Translations under genes and position numbers: made by a program | Shown here: positions 1 through 7,765 of the stretch, one piece after another | Position numbering within the stretch: the stretch's first letter is position 1 | Layout: each line of letters begins with the position of its first letter | NCBI RefSeq assembly: GCF_016785945.1 | Contig: NZ_JAEMEF010000014.1 | Coordinates: forward strand, 31,571-95,570 | Source: Olleya sediminilitoris | GTDB lineage: Bacteria; Bacteroidota; Bacteroidia; Flavobacteriales; Flavobacteriaceae | Length of the DNA: 64,000 nucleotides | Direction: 5' to 3' | The notes under the pieces: model-generated | Database searches by the model: none | What the model was told of the DNA's origin: nothing | The model's input: only the letters and a program-made list of their open reading frames with translations

Positions 1-492
1 GAAGATAATGTTGTTGAAGACATTTGTTCTAAAATTGAAGGTGTTGTTGTTGCAGCAAATTATAATTGTCCTGGACAATTAGTAATATCTGGAGAAGTAA
101 GCGCTGTAGAACGTGCTTGTGAAGCAATGAAGGACGCTGGAGCAAGACGTGCTTTGATGTTACCAGTTGGAGGTGCGTTTCACTCTCCAATGATGGAACC
201 TGCTAGGGAAGAATTAGCTGCAGCTATTGAAAACACAACTTTTAGCAAACCTAATTGTCCTATTTATCAAAATGTAACTGCGACTGCAATTACTGATGAA
301 AACGAAATTAAAGCCAATTTAATATCTCAATTAACAGCTCCTGTACGTTGGACACAATCTGTACAACAAATGATTACAGATGGAGCGTCTTTATTTACTG
401 AAGTTGGTCCTGGAAAAGTATTACAAGGGTTAGTAAAAAAAATAAACAGAGAAGCACAAACGGCATCTGCAACCCTTGAAATTAAAGAATAA
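1..492 (+). CDS. fabD: Malonyl CoA-acyl carrier protein transacylase, 3' part
   Basis: The frame is open from the first base, so the gene starts outside the window and only the C-terminal 163 residues are present. FabD moves malonyl groups from CoA to acyl carrier protein to start fatty acid elongation in the cytoplasm. The visible part holds the family signature GAFHSPMM, whose His is the catalytic partner of the active-site Ser (Ser lies upstream of the window), and the typical VAANYNCPGQLVISG stretch. The stop codon TAA shares its last base with the ATG of lspA, which suggests translational coupling. Confidence 0.95.
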   Translation, partial: EDNVVEDICSKIEGVVVAANYNCPGQLVISGEVSAVERACEAMKDAGARRALMLPVGGAFHSPMMEPAREELAAAIENTTFSKPNCPIYQNVTATAITDENEIKANLISQLTAPVRWTQSVQQMITDGASLFTEVGPGKVLQGLVKKINREAQTASATLEIKE

Positions 493-974
493 TGAGTAGT
501 AGAAACATACTTATTATTGGACTGATACTGCTTAACATAGTTTTAGACCAAGTGTCTAAATTTATTGTTAGAGCAGATGTTATTGCAGGAACTGAAACCG
601 AAATATTTGGACAGTATTTTACACTTCATAATGTTGAAAACAAAGGTGCCTTTTTAGGTATGGGTAGTGACTTTAGTCCTACATTACGTATTGCATTATT
701 ATTAGTATTACCTATTGTTGTTTTAGCTTTAGTATTAAGACATATTATTAAAGATAAAACCATGGACACGATGACCTTAGTTGGTTTTTGCTGTATTATT
801 GGTGGAGGAATTGCTAACGTTTACGATAGAATAGTGTATGGATCTGTTACAGATTTTTTACATATAGATTTGGGAGGTGTATTTAGAACCGGAATTTTTA
901 ATATTGCTGACGTCTCCGTAATGGTAGGAATGGGCTGCTTAATAGTTGGCAGTTTTATTAAGAAAAAAGCATAA
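492..974 (+). CDS. lspA: Lipoprotein signal peptidase (signal peptidase II)
   Basis: The inner-membrane aspartyl protease that cleaves prolipoprotein signal peptides next to the lipid-modified Cys. The 160-residue protein has four hydrophobic segments (about 5-25, 64-83, 95-112, 137-157). It has the N-terminal LDQVSKF motif, NVYDR at 109-113, and the catalytic aspartates D121 (VTDF) and D140 (FNIADVSV), spaced 19 apart as in the family. The start overlaps the fabD stop by one base. This is an essential enzyme for the many surface lipoproteins encoded further along. A strong hairpin terminator follows at once. Confidence 0.97.
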   Translation: MSSRNILIIGLILLNIVLDQVSKFIVRADVIAGTETEIFGQYFTLHNVENKGAFLGMGSDFSPTLRIALLLVLPIVVLALVLRHIIKDKTMDTMTLVGFCCIIGGGIANVYDRIVYGSVTDFLHIDLGGVFRTGIFNIADVSVMVGMGCLIVGSFIKKKA

Positions 975-976
975 AA

Positions 977-1006
977 AAAGCCTCGATTTAATCGAGGCTT
1001 TTTTTA
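977..1006. terminator. Bidirectional intrinsic terminator after lspA
   Basis: A 10-bp perfect stem AAGCCTCGAT / ATCGAGGCTT with loop TTA (978-1000), flanked by an A-run on the left and a T-run on the right, so it can stop both lspA (+) and the convergent small gene at 1008-1199 (-). The same 23-base hairpin occurs in the opposite orientation at 61313-61335. Confidence 0.9.
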
Positions 1007-1007
1007 T

Positions 1008-1199
1008 TTATCTAGCAAGGTTACAATCTCTGCAATCTTTAACTTCTCCGTAGTACGTTTCACGATATTTATGAAGCGTTTGAATTGGTATGCCTAACAT
1101 GTGCTTTTTAATATAAGTCACTTTGGCGCTTAATCGTCCCATTTTGGGAGTAAATCTGTTTTCTTGTCTTGTCTGACGTTTTACTGTAATCAATTTCAT
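1008..1199 (-). CDS. Small basic protein of unknown function with C-terminal CxxC
   Basis: A 63-residue protein starting MKLITVKRQT and ending with the dipeptide-like cysteine motif CRDC near the C-terminus. It is rich in Lys and Arg and has no signal peptide or membrane segment. A longer reading from an ATG at 1247 would add 16 residues, but these look like non-coding leader, and the ATG at 1199 gives the more plausible basic N-terminus. It converges on lspA and shares its terminator. I believe short proteins of this kind are conserved in Flavobacteriaceae, but this is from memory and no function is known to me. Confidence 0.6.
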   Translation of the reverse strand: MKLITVKRQTRQENRFTPKMGRLSAKVTYIKKHMLGIPIQTLHKYRETYYGEVKDCRDCNLAR

Positions 1200-1362
1200 T
1201 ATTGTATCATTTGCATTAGCTACAAAGGAAACAAGAATATTAACCAATAACGAACCACAAAGTTTAAAATATTGTTAACCAGTACATTAATATCAATACA
1301 ACAAAACAAAGGCGCTTAAATTATTAGATTGATAATTAAAGACAACTTTGACTTAGGATTTA

Positions 1363-2382
1363 TTAATCACTATTAATTGCTTTTTCCCAATTCCAAGCAG
1401 ATTGCATTGCGTCTTCTAAATTATATTGTGCTGTCCAGCCTAATACCGAATTTGCTTTTGAAGTATCTGCATAGGCAGATACAACATCTCCTGCTCTACG
1501 TTCTACAATTTTATAGTTTAGTTTTTGTTTTGAAACGGTTTCAAATGCTTGAATAACCTCCAAAACTGTACTTCCTTTTCCTGTACCTAAATTAAAGACT
1601 TCAAAATTACTATTGTTTTTATTGTCTAATAATCTTTGCAAGGCAACAACATGTGCATCTGCAATATCCACGACATGAATATAATCTCTAACACAGGTTC
1701 CGTCTTTTGTTGGGTAATCACTACCAAAAACAGACAGCTGCTGTCTTTTACCAATTGCAGTTTGAGTAATGTAAGGGACTAAATTTTGAGGAACACCTAA
1801 AGGTAACTCTCCTATTTTTGCTGATGGATGCGCTCCTATTGGATTAAAATAACGTAAGGCTATACTTTTTAAATCAGCATTAATTTTACAAGTATCTTGT
1901 ATAATTTCTTCACCTATTTGTTTTGTATTACCATAAGGTGATAGTGCAGGTTTTATTGGTGCAGACTCTGAAATTGGCATGACATCTGCTTGACCATAAA
2001 CGGTACAGGAAGAACTAAAAATAAAACTTGATATTTTAAATTTTATTAATTCTTGTAATAAATAGGTTAAGGTTGTTATGTTGTTTTCATAGTACATTAA
2101 AGGGTTATTTACACTTTCTCCAACTGCTTTACTTGCTGCAAAATGTATAACCCCTTTTATGTCTTGGTGTGATTTAAAAAATTGCTGAACTGCTGCTTTA
2201 TTTTTTAAATCTAATTTTTCAAAAATTGGTGCTTGTCCTGTTATTGCTACAATCCCTTTTAAAACATCCAATGAGGCATTTGATAGATTATCTATGATTA
2301 CTACTTGGTATCCTTTTTTTTGAAGCTGCACAACAGTGTGTGAGCCTATAAATCCTAAACCTCCTGTTACTAGTATCTTCAT
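1363..2382 (-). CDS. galE: UDP-glucose 4-epimerase
   Basis: An extended short-chain dehydrogenase that interconverts UDP-glucose and UDP-galactose for surface polysaccharide and sugar metabolism. The 339 residues match the usual length. The NAD-binding GGLGFIG sits at 7-13. Ser124 lies in SSSCTVYG, and the catalytic pair Y150 and K154 lies in PYGNTK. The later NPIGAH and RAGDVVSAYAD stretches are GalE-typical. It lies downstream of the DegT-family aminotransferase on the same strand, with a structured repeat (2395-2486) between them. The pair may serve nucleotide-sugar synthesis for envelope glycans (inference). Confidence 0.95.
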   Translation of the reverse strand: MKILVTGGLGFIGSHTVVQLQKKGYQVVIIDNLSNASLDVLKGIVAITGQAPIFEKLDLKNKAAVQQFFKSHQDIKGVIHFAASKAVGESVNNPLMYYENNITTLTYLLQELIKFKISSFIFSSSCTVYGQADVMPISESAPIKPALSPYGNTKQIGEEIIQDTCKINADLKSIALRYFNPIGAHPSAKIGELPLGVPQNLVPYITQTAIGKRQQLSVFGSDYPTKDGTCVRDYIHVVDIADAHVVALQRLLDNKNNSNFEVFNLGTGKGSTVLEVIQAFETVSKQKLNYKIVERRAGDVVSAYADTSKANSVLGWTAQYNLEDAMQSAWNWEKAINSD

Positions 2383-2394
2383 TGGCTGGTTGGT

Positions 2395-2486
2395 GCGTTA
2401 GGGATGGTAGCGGTATCCTTTTTTTTGCTGCCACAAATGGCAAAAAAAAGATTTAAGCGGACAGCGCGACCCTTGTGGTAACGCCC
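2395..2486. repeat. Structured intergenic repeat, copy 1
   Basis: About 92 bases beginning GCGTTA and ending TAACGCCC, so the two ends pair. Inside are a T-run/TGCCA...TGGCA/A-run hairpin and a shared tail reading GCGCGACCCTTGTGGTAACG. The second copy is at 56560-56648 in the same orientation, and the tail is identical in both over at least 20 bases. The last base also serves as part of the TAG stop of the neighbouring aminotransferase gene. The layout is REP-like; no coding potential is seen. Confidence 0.8.
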
Positions 2487-3643
2487 TAATTATTTGCTAT
2501 AAAATCTTTAACGGTTGTTGTTATAAAGTGTATCTGATCGTCTTCCAACTCGGTATGCATTGGTAAAGAAATAACTTGTTTCACTAATTGATTGGTTACA
2601 GGGAAATCAGCTTCGTTATAACGCTCATCCTTATAAGCTTTTTGTAAATGTAGCGGAATTGGATAGTATACTCCACATGGTATATTATTGGCATTTAAAT
2701 GTTTTACCAATGCGTCTCTGTCCACATTGTCTACTTTTAACGTGTATTGATGAAATACGTGACAGTCACATGTATCACAAATACCTTCACAATTATTTAC
2801 TGTTTTAGGTGTTGTAATTTGTGGCACGTCTGCAAAAGCTGCATTGTATTTTCTAGCTGCATCACGTCGTGCGTTATTATAGCTATCCAATTTTGGTAAT
2901 TTGGCATCTAAAACTGCTGCTTGAATAGAGTCTAAACGTGAGTTTACACCTACTACATCATGATGATAACGCTCATACATACCATGGTTTACTATTCCTC
3001 TGATGGTGTGTGCTAAATCGTCGTCATTGGTAAAAATGGCTCCTCCATCTCCATAACACCCTAAATTTTTAGATGGAAAAAAAGATGTAGAGGCTACATG
3101 ACCAATTGTACCTGCTTTTGCTTTTTTTCCTGTTGTAGATGTGTAAGTTGCACCTATGGCTTGTGCATTATCTTCAATAACATACAAATTATGCTCTTTT
3201 GCTATTTGCATGATGGCATCCATATTTGCACATTGACCAAACAAATGTACTGGTACAATTGCTTTAGTTTTTGGCGTAATGGCTTTTTTGATAGCGTCTA
3301 TGCTTATGTTAAAATCATCAGGATTGACGTCTACTAATACTGGTGTTAATTTAAGCAATGCTATTACCTCTACAGTTGCTGCAAAGGTGAAATCTGCTGT
3401 AATAACCTCATCACCTTGTTCTAAACCTAATCCCATCATTGCAATTTGTAATGCGTCTGTACCATTGGCACAAGGGATGACGTGTTTTACGCCTAAGTAG
3501 TTTTCTAGATTTTTTTGAAATTGGTGCACCTTTGGTCCATTTACAAAACTGGTGTTATCTATAATTTCTTGAATTGAACTATCGACTTCGTTTTTTATAG
3601 CTGCATATTGACCTTTAAGATCAACCATTTGTATTTTTTTCAT
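2486..3643 (-). CDS. DegT/DnrJ/EryC1/StrS family PLP-dependent aminotransferase
   Basis: A fold-type I aminotransferase of the sugar aminotransferase family, which typically aminates keto-sugars on nucleotide carriers for LPS or glycan synthesis. The 385 residues fit the family. K192 in FFPSKNLGCYGDGG is the Schiff-base lysine, and the HLFGQCANMDAI, IEDNAQAIGA and NSRLDSIQAA stretches are characteristic. Unusual is a cysteine cluster at C285, C289, C292 and C294 (CEGICDTCDC) just before HVFHQY; I do not know a role for it. The sugar substrate cannot be told from the sequence. Confidence 0.9.
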   Translation of the reverse strand: MKKIQMVDLKGQYAAIKNEVDSSIQEIIDNTSFVNGPKVHQFQKNLENYLGVKHVIPCANGTDALQIAMMGLGLEQGDEVITADFTFAATVEVIALLKLTPVLVDVNPDDFNISIDAIKKAITPKTKAIVPVHLFGQCANMDAIMQIAKEHNLYVIEDNAQAIGATYTSTTGKKAKAGTIGHVASTSFFPSKNLGCYGDGGAIFTNDDDLAHTIRGIVNHGMYERYHHDVVGVNSRLDSIQAAVLDAKLPKLDSYNNARRDAARKYNAAFADVPQITTPKTVNNCEGICDTCDCHVFHQYTLKVDNVDRDALVKHLNANNIPCGVYYPIPLHLQKAYKDERYNEADFPVTNQLVKQVISLPMHTELEDDQIHFITTTVKDFIANN

Positions 3644-3763
3644 GCTTAAATATGTGGTAAACTAATGTTAGAAACTTAGTTTTACTTTTAATTTATAATT
3701 ATCGAATTTACAAAAATACCAAACGCTAAGCAATGAATTGTTTATTTTAGCAAAAATAGATAC

Positions 3764-5005
3764 GTGAATTTACTTTATAACATAGCTATCCAATTAGCAA
3801 AACTAGCCTTAAAGCTATTAAGTTTGTTTAACAACAAGCTTAAACTTGGTGTGGATGGACGACGTGAAACCTTTACTATTCTTGAAAACAATTTAAGTAA
3901 AGATGATAATACATTATGGTTTCATTGTGCGTCTTTAGGCGAATACGAACAAGGCTTACCCATTTTTAATATTTTAAGAGAGGATTACCCTAAACATAAA
4001 ATTGTTTTGACTTTTTTTTCTCCTTCAGGTTTTGAAATCAGAAAAAATGCTCCGTTTGCAGATGTTGTAGTCTATCTACCTTTAGATAGTAAAAGTAATG
4101 CTAAACGCTTTATTGATATAGTTAATCCTGAACTTACTGTTTTTGTAAAATATGAAATTTGGCCAAATTACTTGTCACAAGTTAAAAACAGAGGATTAAA
4201 TGCCATACTAATTTCGGCAGTATTTAGAGATAATCAATCGTTTTTTAAATGGTATGGTAGCCAAACCAAAAAAGCTTTATTTGCTTTTGACCATATTTTT
4301 ACTCAAAATGAAGACTCTAAAAAACTACTACATTCTATTGGTTATAATCAAGTAACCGTTTCTGGAGACACTAGATTTGATCGCGTTAATAATCAATTAA
4401 AAATTGACAATAACCTACCATTTATAGAGGCCTTTATAAATAACACATTGTGTATTGTTGTAGGTAGTTCTTGGCCTGAAGACGAAACCTTACTAATAGA
4501 TTTTATTAATAATTACAAAGGAGAGCCTATTAAATTTATAATTGCTCCTCACAATATAAAATCTAAGCAGATTGAAACCTTACAAGATAATTTGAAGGTT
4601 AAATCTGTATTATTTAGCAATAAAGAGCACCAAGATTTAAAACAATTTGAAGTTTTTATTTTAGATACTATTGGTTTATTAAGTAAAGTCTACAGCTATG
4701 CTGACATTGCTTATGTTGGTGGTGCAATGGGCAATACTGGTTTGCACAACGTACTAGAGCCTGCTGTTTTTGGAATACCTGTTATAATTGGTAAAAACTA
4801 TAGTAAGTTTCCTGAAGCTTTTGATATGATAAAACATGGAGGTGTAACTTCTATAGACAGCTTAAATGCACTAACCATGCATCTTAATAAACTTATAACA
4901 GATGATGCTTTTAGATCTAAAACTGGTTTACTAAATCAGAATTTTGTTAATAAAAGCACAGGAGCTTTGTTAAAGATTACCAACTATTTAAAACAAAACA
5001 ATTAG
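3764..5005 (+). CDS. waaA: 3-deoxy-D-manno-octulosonic acid (Kdo) transferase
   Basis: Adds Kdo from CMP-Kdo to lipid A precursor at the inner membrane. The 413 residues have an N-terminal hydrophobic anchor, the LWFHCASLGEYEQ motif of the GT30 N-terminal domain (about 51-63), PELTVFVKYEIWPN, and the GT-B C-terminal parts VVGSSWPEDE and GGAMGNTGLHNVLEPAVFGIPVIIG. The start is a GTG; no in-frame ATG lies nearby upstream. The gene is transcribed divergently from the aminotransferase gene and converges with the EamA gene (2-base gap). Confidence 0.93.
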   Translation: MNLLYNIAIQLAKLALKLLSLFNNKLKLGVDGRRETFTILENNLSKDDNTLWFHCASLGEYEQGLPIFNILREDYPKHKIVLTFFSPSGFEIRKNAPFADVVVYLPLDSKSNAKRFIDIVNPELTVFVKYEIWPNYLSQVKNRGLNAILISAVFRDNQSFFKWYGSQTKKALFAFDHIFTQNEDSKKLLHSIGYNQVTVSGDTRFDRVNNQLKIDNNLPFIEAFINNTLCIVVGSSWPEDETLLIDFINNYKGEPIKFIIAPHNIKSKQIETLQDNLKVKSVLFSNKEHQDLKQFEVFILDTIGLLSKVYSYADIAYVGGAMGNTGLHNVLEPAVFGIPVIIGKNYSKFPEAFDMIKHGGVTSIDSLNALTMHLNKLITDDAFRSKTGLLNQNFVNKSTGALLKITNYLKQNN

Positions 5006-5007
5006 AT

Positions 5008-5850
5008 TTATTTTTTAGATGCATATAGTGTATTACTAATAAGCGCTATAACTATTATGGCTATTCCTAAAAGCACCATTAAACTATAATTTTCTAGAAA
5101 CCAAAAGGTACTAACTGCTATTGTAAAGATAACTTCCACATATTTAAAAGGTGCAACAATACTGGTTTTACCAGTCTGAAAAGCTTTAGTCATATATAAC
5201 TGTCCTACATACCCAAAGACACCTAAACTTAATAAAATTAACCATTCTATTTGACTTGGTGTTTTCCAGTTAGAAATACTCATTAAACCACCAAAAATTA
5301 AAGCGGTTAGCATAAAGTAATTTATGATTACTAATGGGCTATCTTGTTTTCCTATTTTTCTTATCAATACAAAAACTAATCCATTGGATATTGCAGAAAC
5401 AAATATTAGCACTAATCCTAATGTATTAATTTGTTCTCCAAAACCTTTAATAATCAAAACTCCTGAAAAGGCTATTAAAAATAATATCCATTGCAATGGT
5501 TTAATTTTTTCTTTAAGAAGAAATACTGCTAAAATAGCAGCAAAAATTGGTGCAGTATACCGTAATGAAACAGCAGTACCAACAGCTAAATGATTTAATG
5601 ACAAGAAAAAACTGGTTAATGATATTACACCTACAACAGCTCTAATTAGTAGAAGTTTTTTTTGAGTTCCTAAAAAAGGAATTTTCTGTTTTAATATTAA
5701 TGGTATTGTAAAAGCTAAGGTCCCAATTGCTCTAAAAAACACAATTTGATAGACGCTAAAACCTTCAAGGTATTTAACAAACAAATTCATAAGTGCAAAA
5801 GCCAATGCACTTATAATCATATAAAATATGGATTTATTGTAATTCATCAT
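5008..5850 (-). CDS. EamA/DMT family permease
   Basis: A 280-residue integral membrane protein with about ten hydrophobic segments in two similar halves, each with the EamA pattern (for example ISALAFALMNLFVKYL near the N-terminus and VLLGIAIIVIALISNTLY at the C-terminus). Members of the drug/metabolite transporter superfamily export small metabolites such as amino acids. The substrate cannot be predicted. It starts just downstream of the kdgA terminator, so it is probably transcribed on its own, not as part of the alginate locus. Confidence 0.85.
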   Translation of the reverse strand: MMNYNKSIFYMIISALAFALMNLFVKYLEGFSVYQIVFFRAIGTLAFTIPLILKQKIPFLGTQKKLLLIRAVVGVISLTSFFLSLNHLAVGTAVSLRYTAPIFAAILAVFLLKEKIKPLQWILFLIAFSGVLIIKGFGEQINTLGLVLIFVSAISNGLVFVLIRKIGKQDSPLVIINYFMLTALIFGGLMSISNWKTPSQIEWLILLSLGVFGYVGQLYMTKAFQTGKTSIVAPFKYVEVIFTIAVSTFWFLENYSLMVLLGIAIIVIALISNTLYASKK

Positions 5851-5857
5851 TAAGTAA

Positions 5858-5888
5858 AAAACCCTTCAATACTAAATTGAAGGGTTAT
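5858..5888 (-). terminator. Intrinsic terminator downstream of kdgA
   Basis: A stem ACCCTTCAAT / ATTGAAGGGT with a 5-base loop (about 5861-5885), followed on the minus strand by six T. It closes the kdgK-kdgA transcript before the EamA gene. Confidence 0.85.
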
Positions 5889-5911
5889 ATTTAAGTTTGC
5901 TAAATAACGTA

Positions 5912-6577
5912 TTATTTAAGTGAACTAATAATTTTTAAAGCATTTTCTGTCATTGCTTTAATTTTATCTAGATCATAAGTCCCATCACTTTGTTTAGCAA
6001 TAAGTTTTGATCCCATACCTACACAAGTAACTCCTGCATTAAACCAAGCTTCTAAATTATCTTGTGTTGGAGCAACACCACCTGTTGGCATAATACTTGT
6101 CCAAGGTTGTGGTCCTTTGATAGCCTTAACAAAATCGGCTCCATAAGTTCCTCCTGGAAATAGTTTAACAATCTCACAACCTAACTCTTCTGCTCTACAG
6201 ATTTCGGTTAAAGTCCCACAACCAGGTGACCACATCACCTTACGTCTATTACAGACTATTGCAATATCTTCTCTTAAAACTGGAGTCACAATAAAATTAG
6301 CTCCTAAAGCCATAAATCTTGATGCTGATGCAGCATCTGTTACAGATCCAACTCCCATTATCATTCCTGGTAATTCTTTTGTAACGTACTTATTAAGTTC
6401 GCCAAAAACTTCATGAGCATAATCACCACGAGCAGTAAACTCTAATAACCTTGCTCCACCATCATAAACCGCTTTTACAACCGCTTTACTAATTTCTAAA
6501 TCTCCATTATAAAACAAAGGAACTAATCCTGTTTGTTTCATAACTTCTGCTACTTGTATTCTTGTAAAATTTGCCAT
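5912..6577 (-). CDS. kdgA: 2-dehydro-3-deoxy-6-phosphogluconate (KDPG) aldolase
   Basis: A class I aldolase that splits KDPG into pyruvate and glyceraldehyde-3-phosphate; the last step of uronate breakdown. The 221 residues include LLEFTARGDY (E47, R50), the phosphate-binding region MPTGGV, and the Schiff-base lysine K138 in EIVKLFPGGTYG. It sits 4 bases after kdgK on the same strand, so both are made together, and is followed by its own terminator. In an alginate locus it processes KDG derived from DEH. Confidence 0.93.
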   Translation of the reverse strand: MANFTRIQVAEVMKQTGLVPLFYNGDLEISKAVVKAVYDGGARLLEFTARGDYAHEVFGELNKYVTKELPGMIMGVGSVTDAASASRFMALGANFIVTPVLREDIAIVCNRRKVMWSPGCGTLTEICRAEELGCEIVKLFPGGTYGADFVKAIKGPQPWTSIMPTGGVAPTQDNLEAWFNAGVTCVGMGSKLIAKQSDGTYDLDKIKAMTENALKIISSLK

Positions 6578-6581
6578 AATA

Positions 6582-7628
6582 TTATCTTGCTACACGTCCT
6601 GAAGCGTCTCCACCCATTAATTTTTCAACCTCAGCAACAGTTACTAGGTTAGCATCTCCTTTAATTGTATGCTTTAAACAAGAAGCTGCAACAGCAAAGT
6701 CTAATGCATTTTGATCATCTTCTGGATATTTTAATAATCCGTAGATTAATCCTCCCATAAAGCTATCTCCTCCACCTACTCTATCAACAATATCAGTAAT
6801 TTGGTACTGACGTGTTTCGTACATTTTTTTACCATCATATAAAACACCAGCCCAAGTATTATGAGATGCAGAAATTGAACCTCTTAAAGTTGTAATCACT
6901 TTTTTGGCTCTTGGAAATTTTTCCATCATTTGTTTACAAACAGATAAAAATGCTTCTGCTTTTACATCATGACCTTGAGTAGTTATATCTAATCCTTCAG
7001 GCTTAATGTTAAAGTGCTTTTCAGCATCTTCTTCATTACCTAAGACAACGTCACAATAAGAAGTTAACTCGGTCATTATTTTTTCTCTGTGCGCTTCATC
7101 ACAAAATGTCCAAAGTTTAGCTCTATAATTTAAGTCTGTTGAAATAGTAACTCCCATTTCACTAGCTACTTTTACAGCTTCTAGACAAGCATCTGCAGCA
7201 CCTTGAGATATTGCTGGAGTAATACCAGTCCAATGAAACCAAGCTACATCTTTAAATACAGATTTCCAATCTACCATTCCTGGTTTGATTTCTGAAATAG
7301 CAGAATGTGCTCTATCATAAACCACTTTACTACCTCTACTTACAGCTCCTGTTTCTAAAAAGTAAATCCCTAAACGGTCACCACCATATATAATTTTGTC
7401 TACTCCTACACCTCTTTTACGCATTTCCATCATTGCACATTCACCAATATCATTTTTAGGTAAACGGGTTACAAAGTCTACAGGTACACCATAGTTTGCT
7501 AGAGATACTGCTACGTTAGATTCTCCTCCTCCATACACAACATCAAAACTAGATGCTTGAGAAAATCTTAAAAATTGTTGTGGAGCTAATCTTAACATGA
7601 TTTCTCCAAAAGTTACTACTTTTTTCAT
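6582..7628 (-). CDS. kdgK: 2-keto-3-deoxygluconate (KDG) kinase
   Basis: A PfkB/ribokinase-family sugar kinase that phosphorylates KDG to KDPG. It has 348 residues, the N-terminal GGGESNVAVSLA sugar-binding region, a TTLRGS ATP loop (246-251) and the catalytic motif DRVGGGDSF with D288. The promoter region upstream carries a near-perfect copy of the LacI operator (7652-7673), so expression is probably inducible by an alginate-derived sugar acid. A second, more diverged paralogue lies at 8786-9790. Confidence 0.92.
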   Translation of the reverse strand: MKKVVTFGEIMLRLAPQQFLRFSQASSFDVVYGGGESNVAVSLANYGVPVDFVTRLPKNDIGECAMMEMRKRGVGVDKIIYGGDRLGIYFLETGAVSRGSKVVYDRAHSAISEIKPGMVDWKSVFKDVAWFHWTGITPAISQGAADACLEAVKVASEMGVTISTDLNYRAKLWTFCDEAHREKIMTELTSYCDVVLGNEEDAEKHFNIKPEGLDITTQGHDVKAEAFLSVCKQMMEKFPRAKKVITTLRGSISASHNTWAGVLYDGKKMYETRQYQITDIVDRVGGGDSFMGGLIYGLLKYPEDDQNALDFAVAASCLKHTIKGDANLVTVAEVEKLMGGDASGRVAR

Positions 7629-7651
7629 CCTATATTTTTAATTAGTTATTG

Positions 7652-7673
7652 TTTGCTTAAACGTTTAACCAAA
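7652..7673. promoter_or_regulatory. LacI-type operator O1 in front of kdgK
   Basis: A 22-bp near-perfect palindrome, TTTGCTTAAAC followed by GTTTAACCAAA, with a single mismatched pair relative to the perfect copy at 7730-7751. It begins 24 bases upstream of the kdgK start. The AAACGTTT core is typical of LacI-family operators, and the divergent lacI gene is adjacent. The two centres lie 78 bp apart. Confidence 0.8.
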
Positions 7674-7702
7674 TTTTAAAAAATAAATCAAAATACTAAT
7701 AT

Positions 7703-7733
7703 TTTGATTTTTGAAGTATTAATAATACTTTTG
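7703..7733 (+). promoter_or_regulatory. Canonical Bacteroidota promoter for the lacI gene
   Basis: TTTG at 7703-7706, 19 bases, then TACTTTTG at 7726-7733, an exact match to TTTG-N19-TAnnTTTG. The last four bases of the -7 box are the first four bases of the perfect operator at 7730-7751, so a bound repressor would block the promoter (autoregulation). Confidence 0.8.
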
Positions 7734-7751
7734 CTTAAACGTTTAAGCAAA
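7730..7751. promoter_or_regulatory. LacI-type operator O2, perfect 22-bp palindrome
   Basis: TTTGCTTAAAC followed by its exact reverse complement. It overlaps the -7 box of the lacI promoter and ends 14 bases before the GTG start of the regulator gene. Confidence 0.85.
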
Positions 7752-7765
7752 TATATATAAACTAG

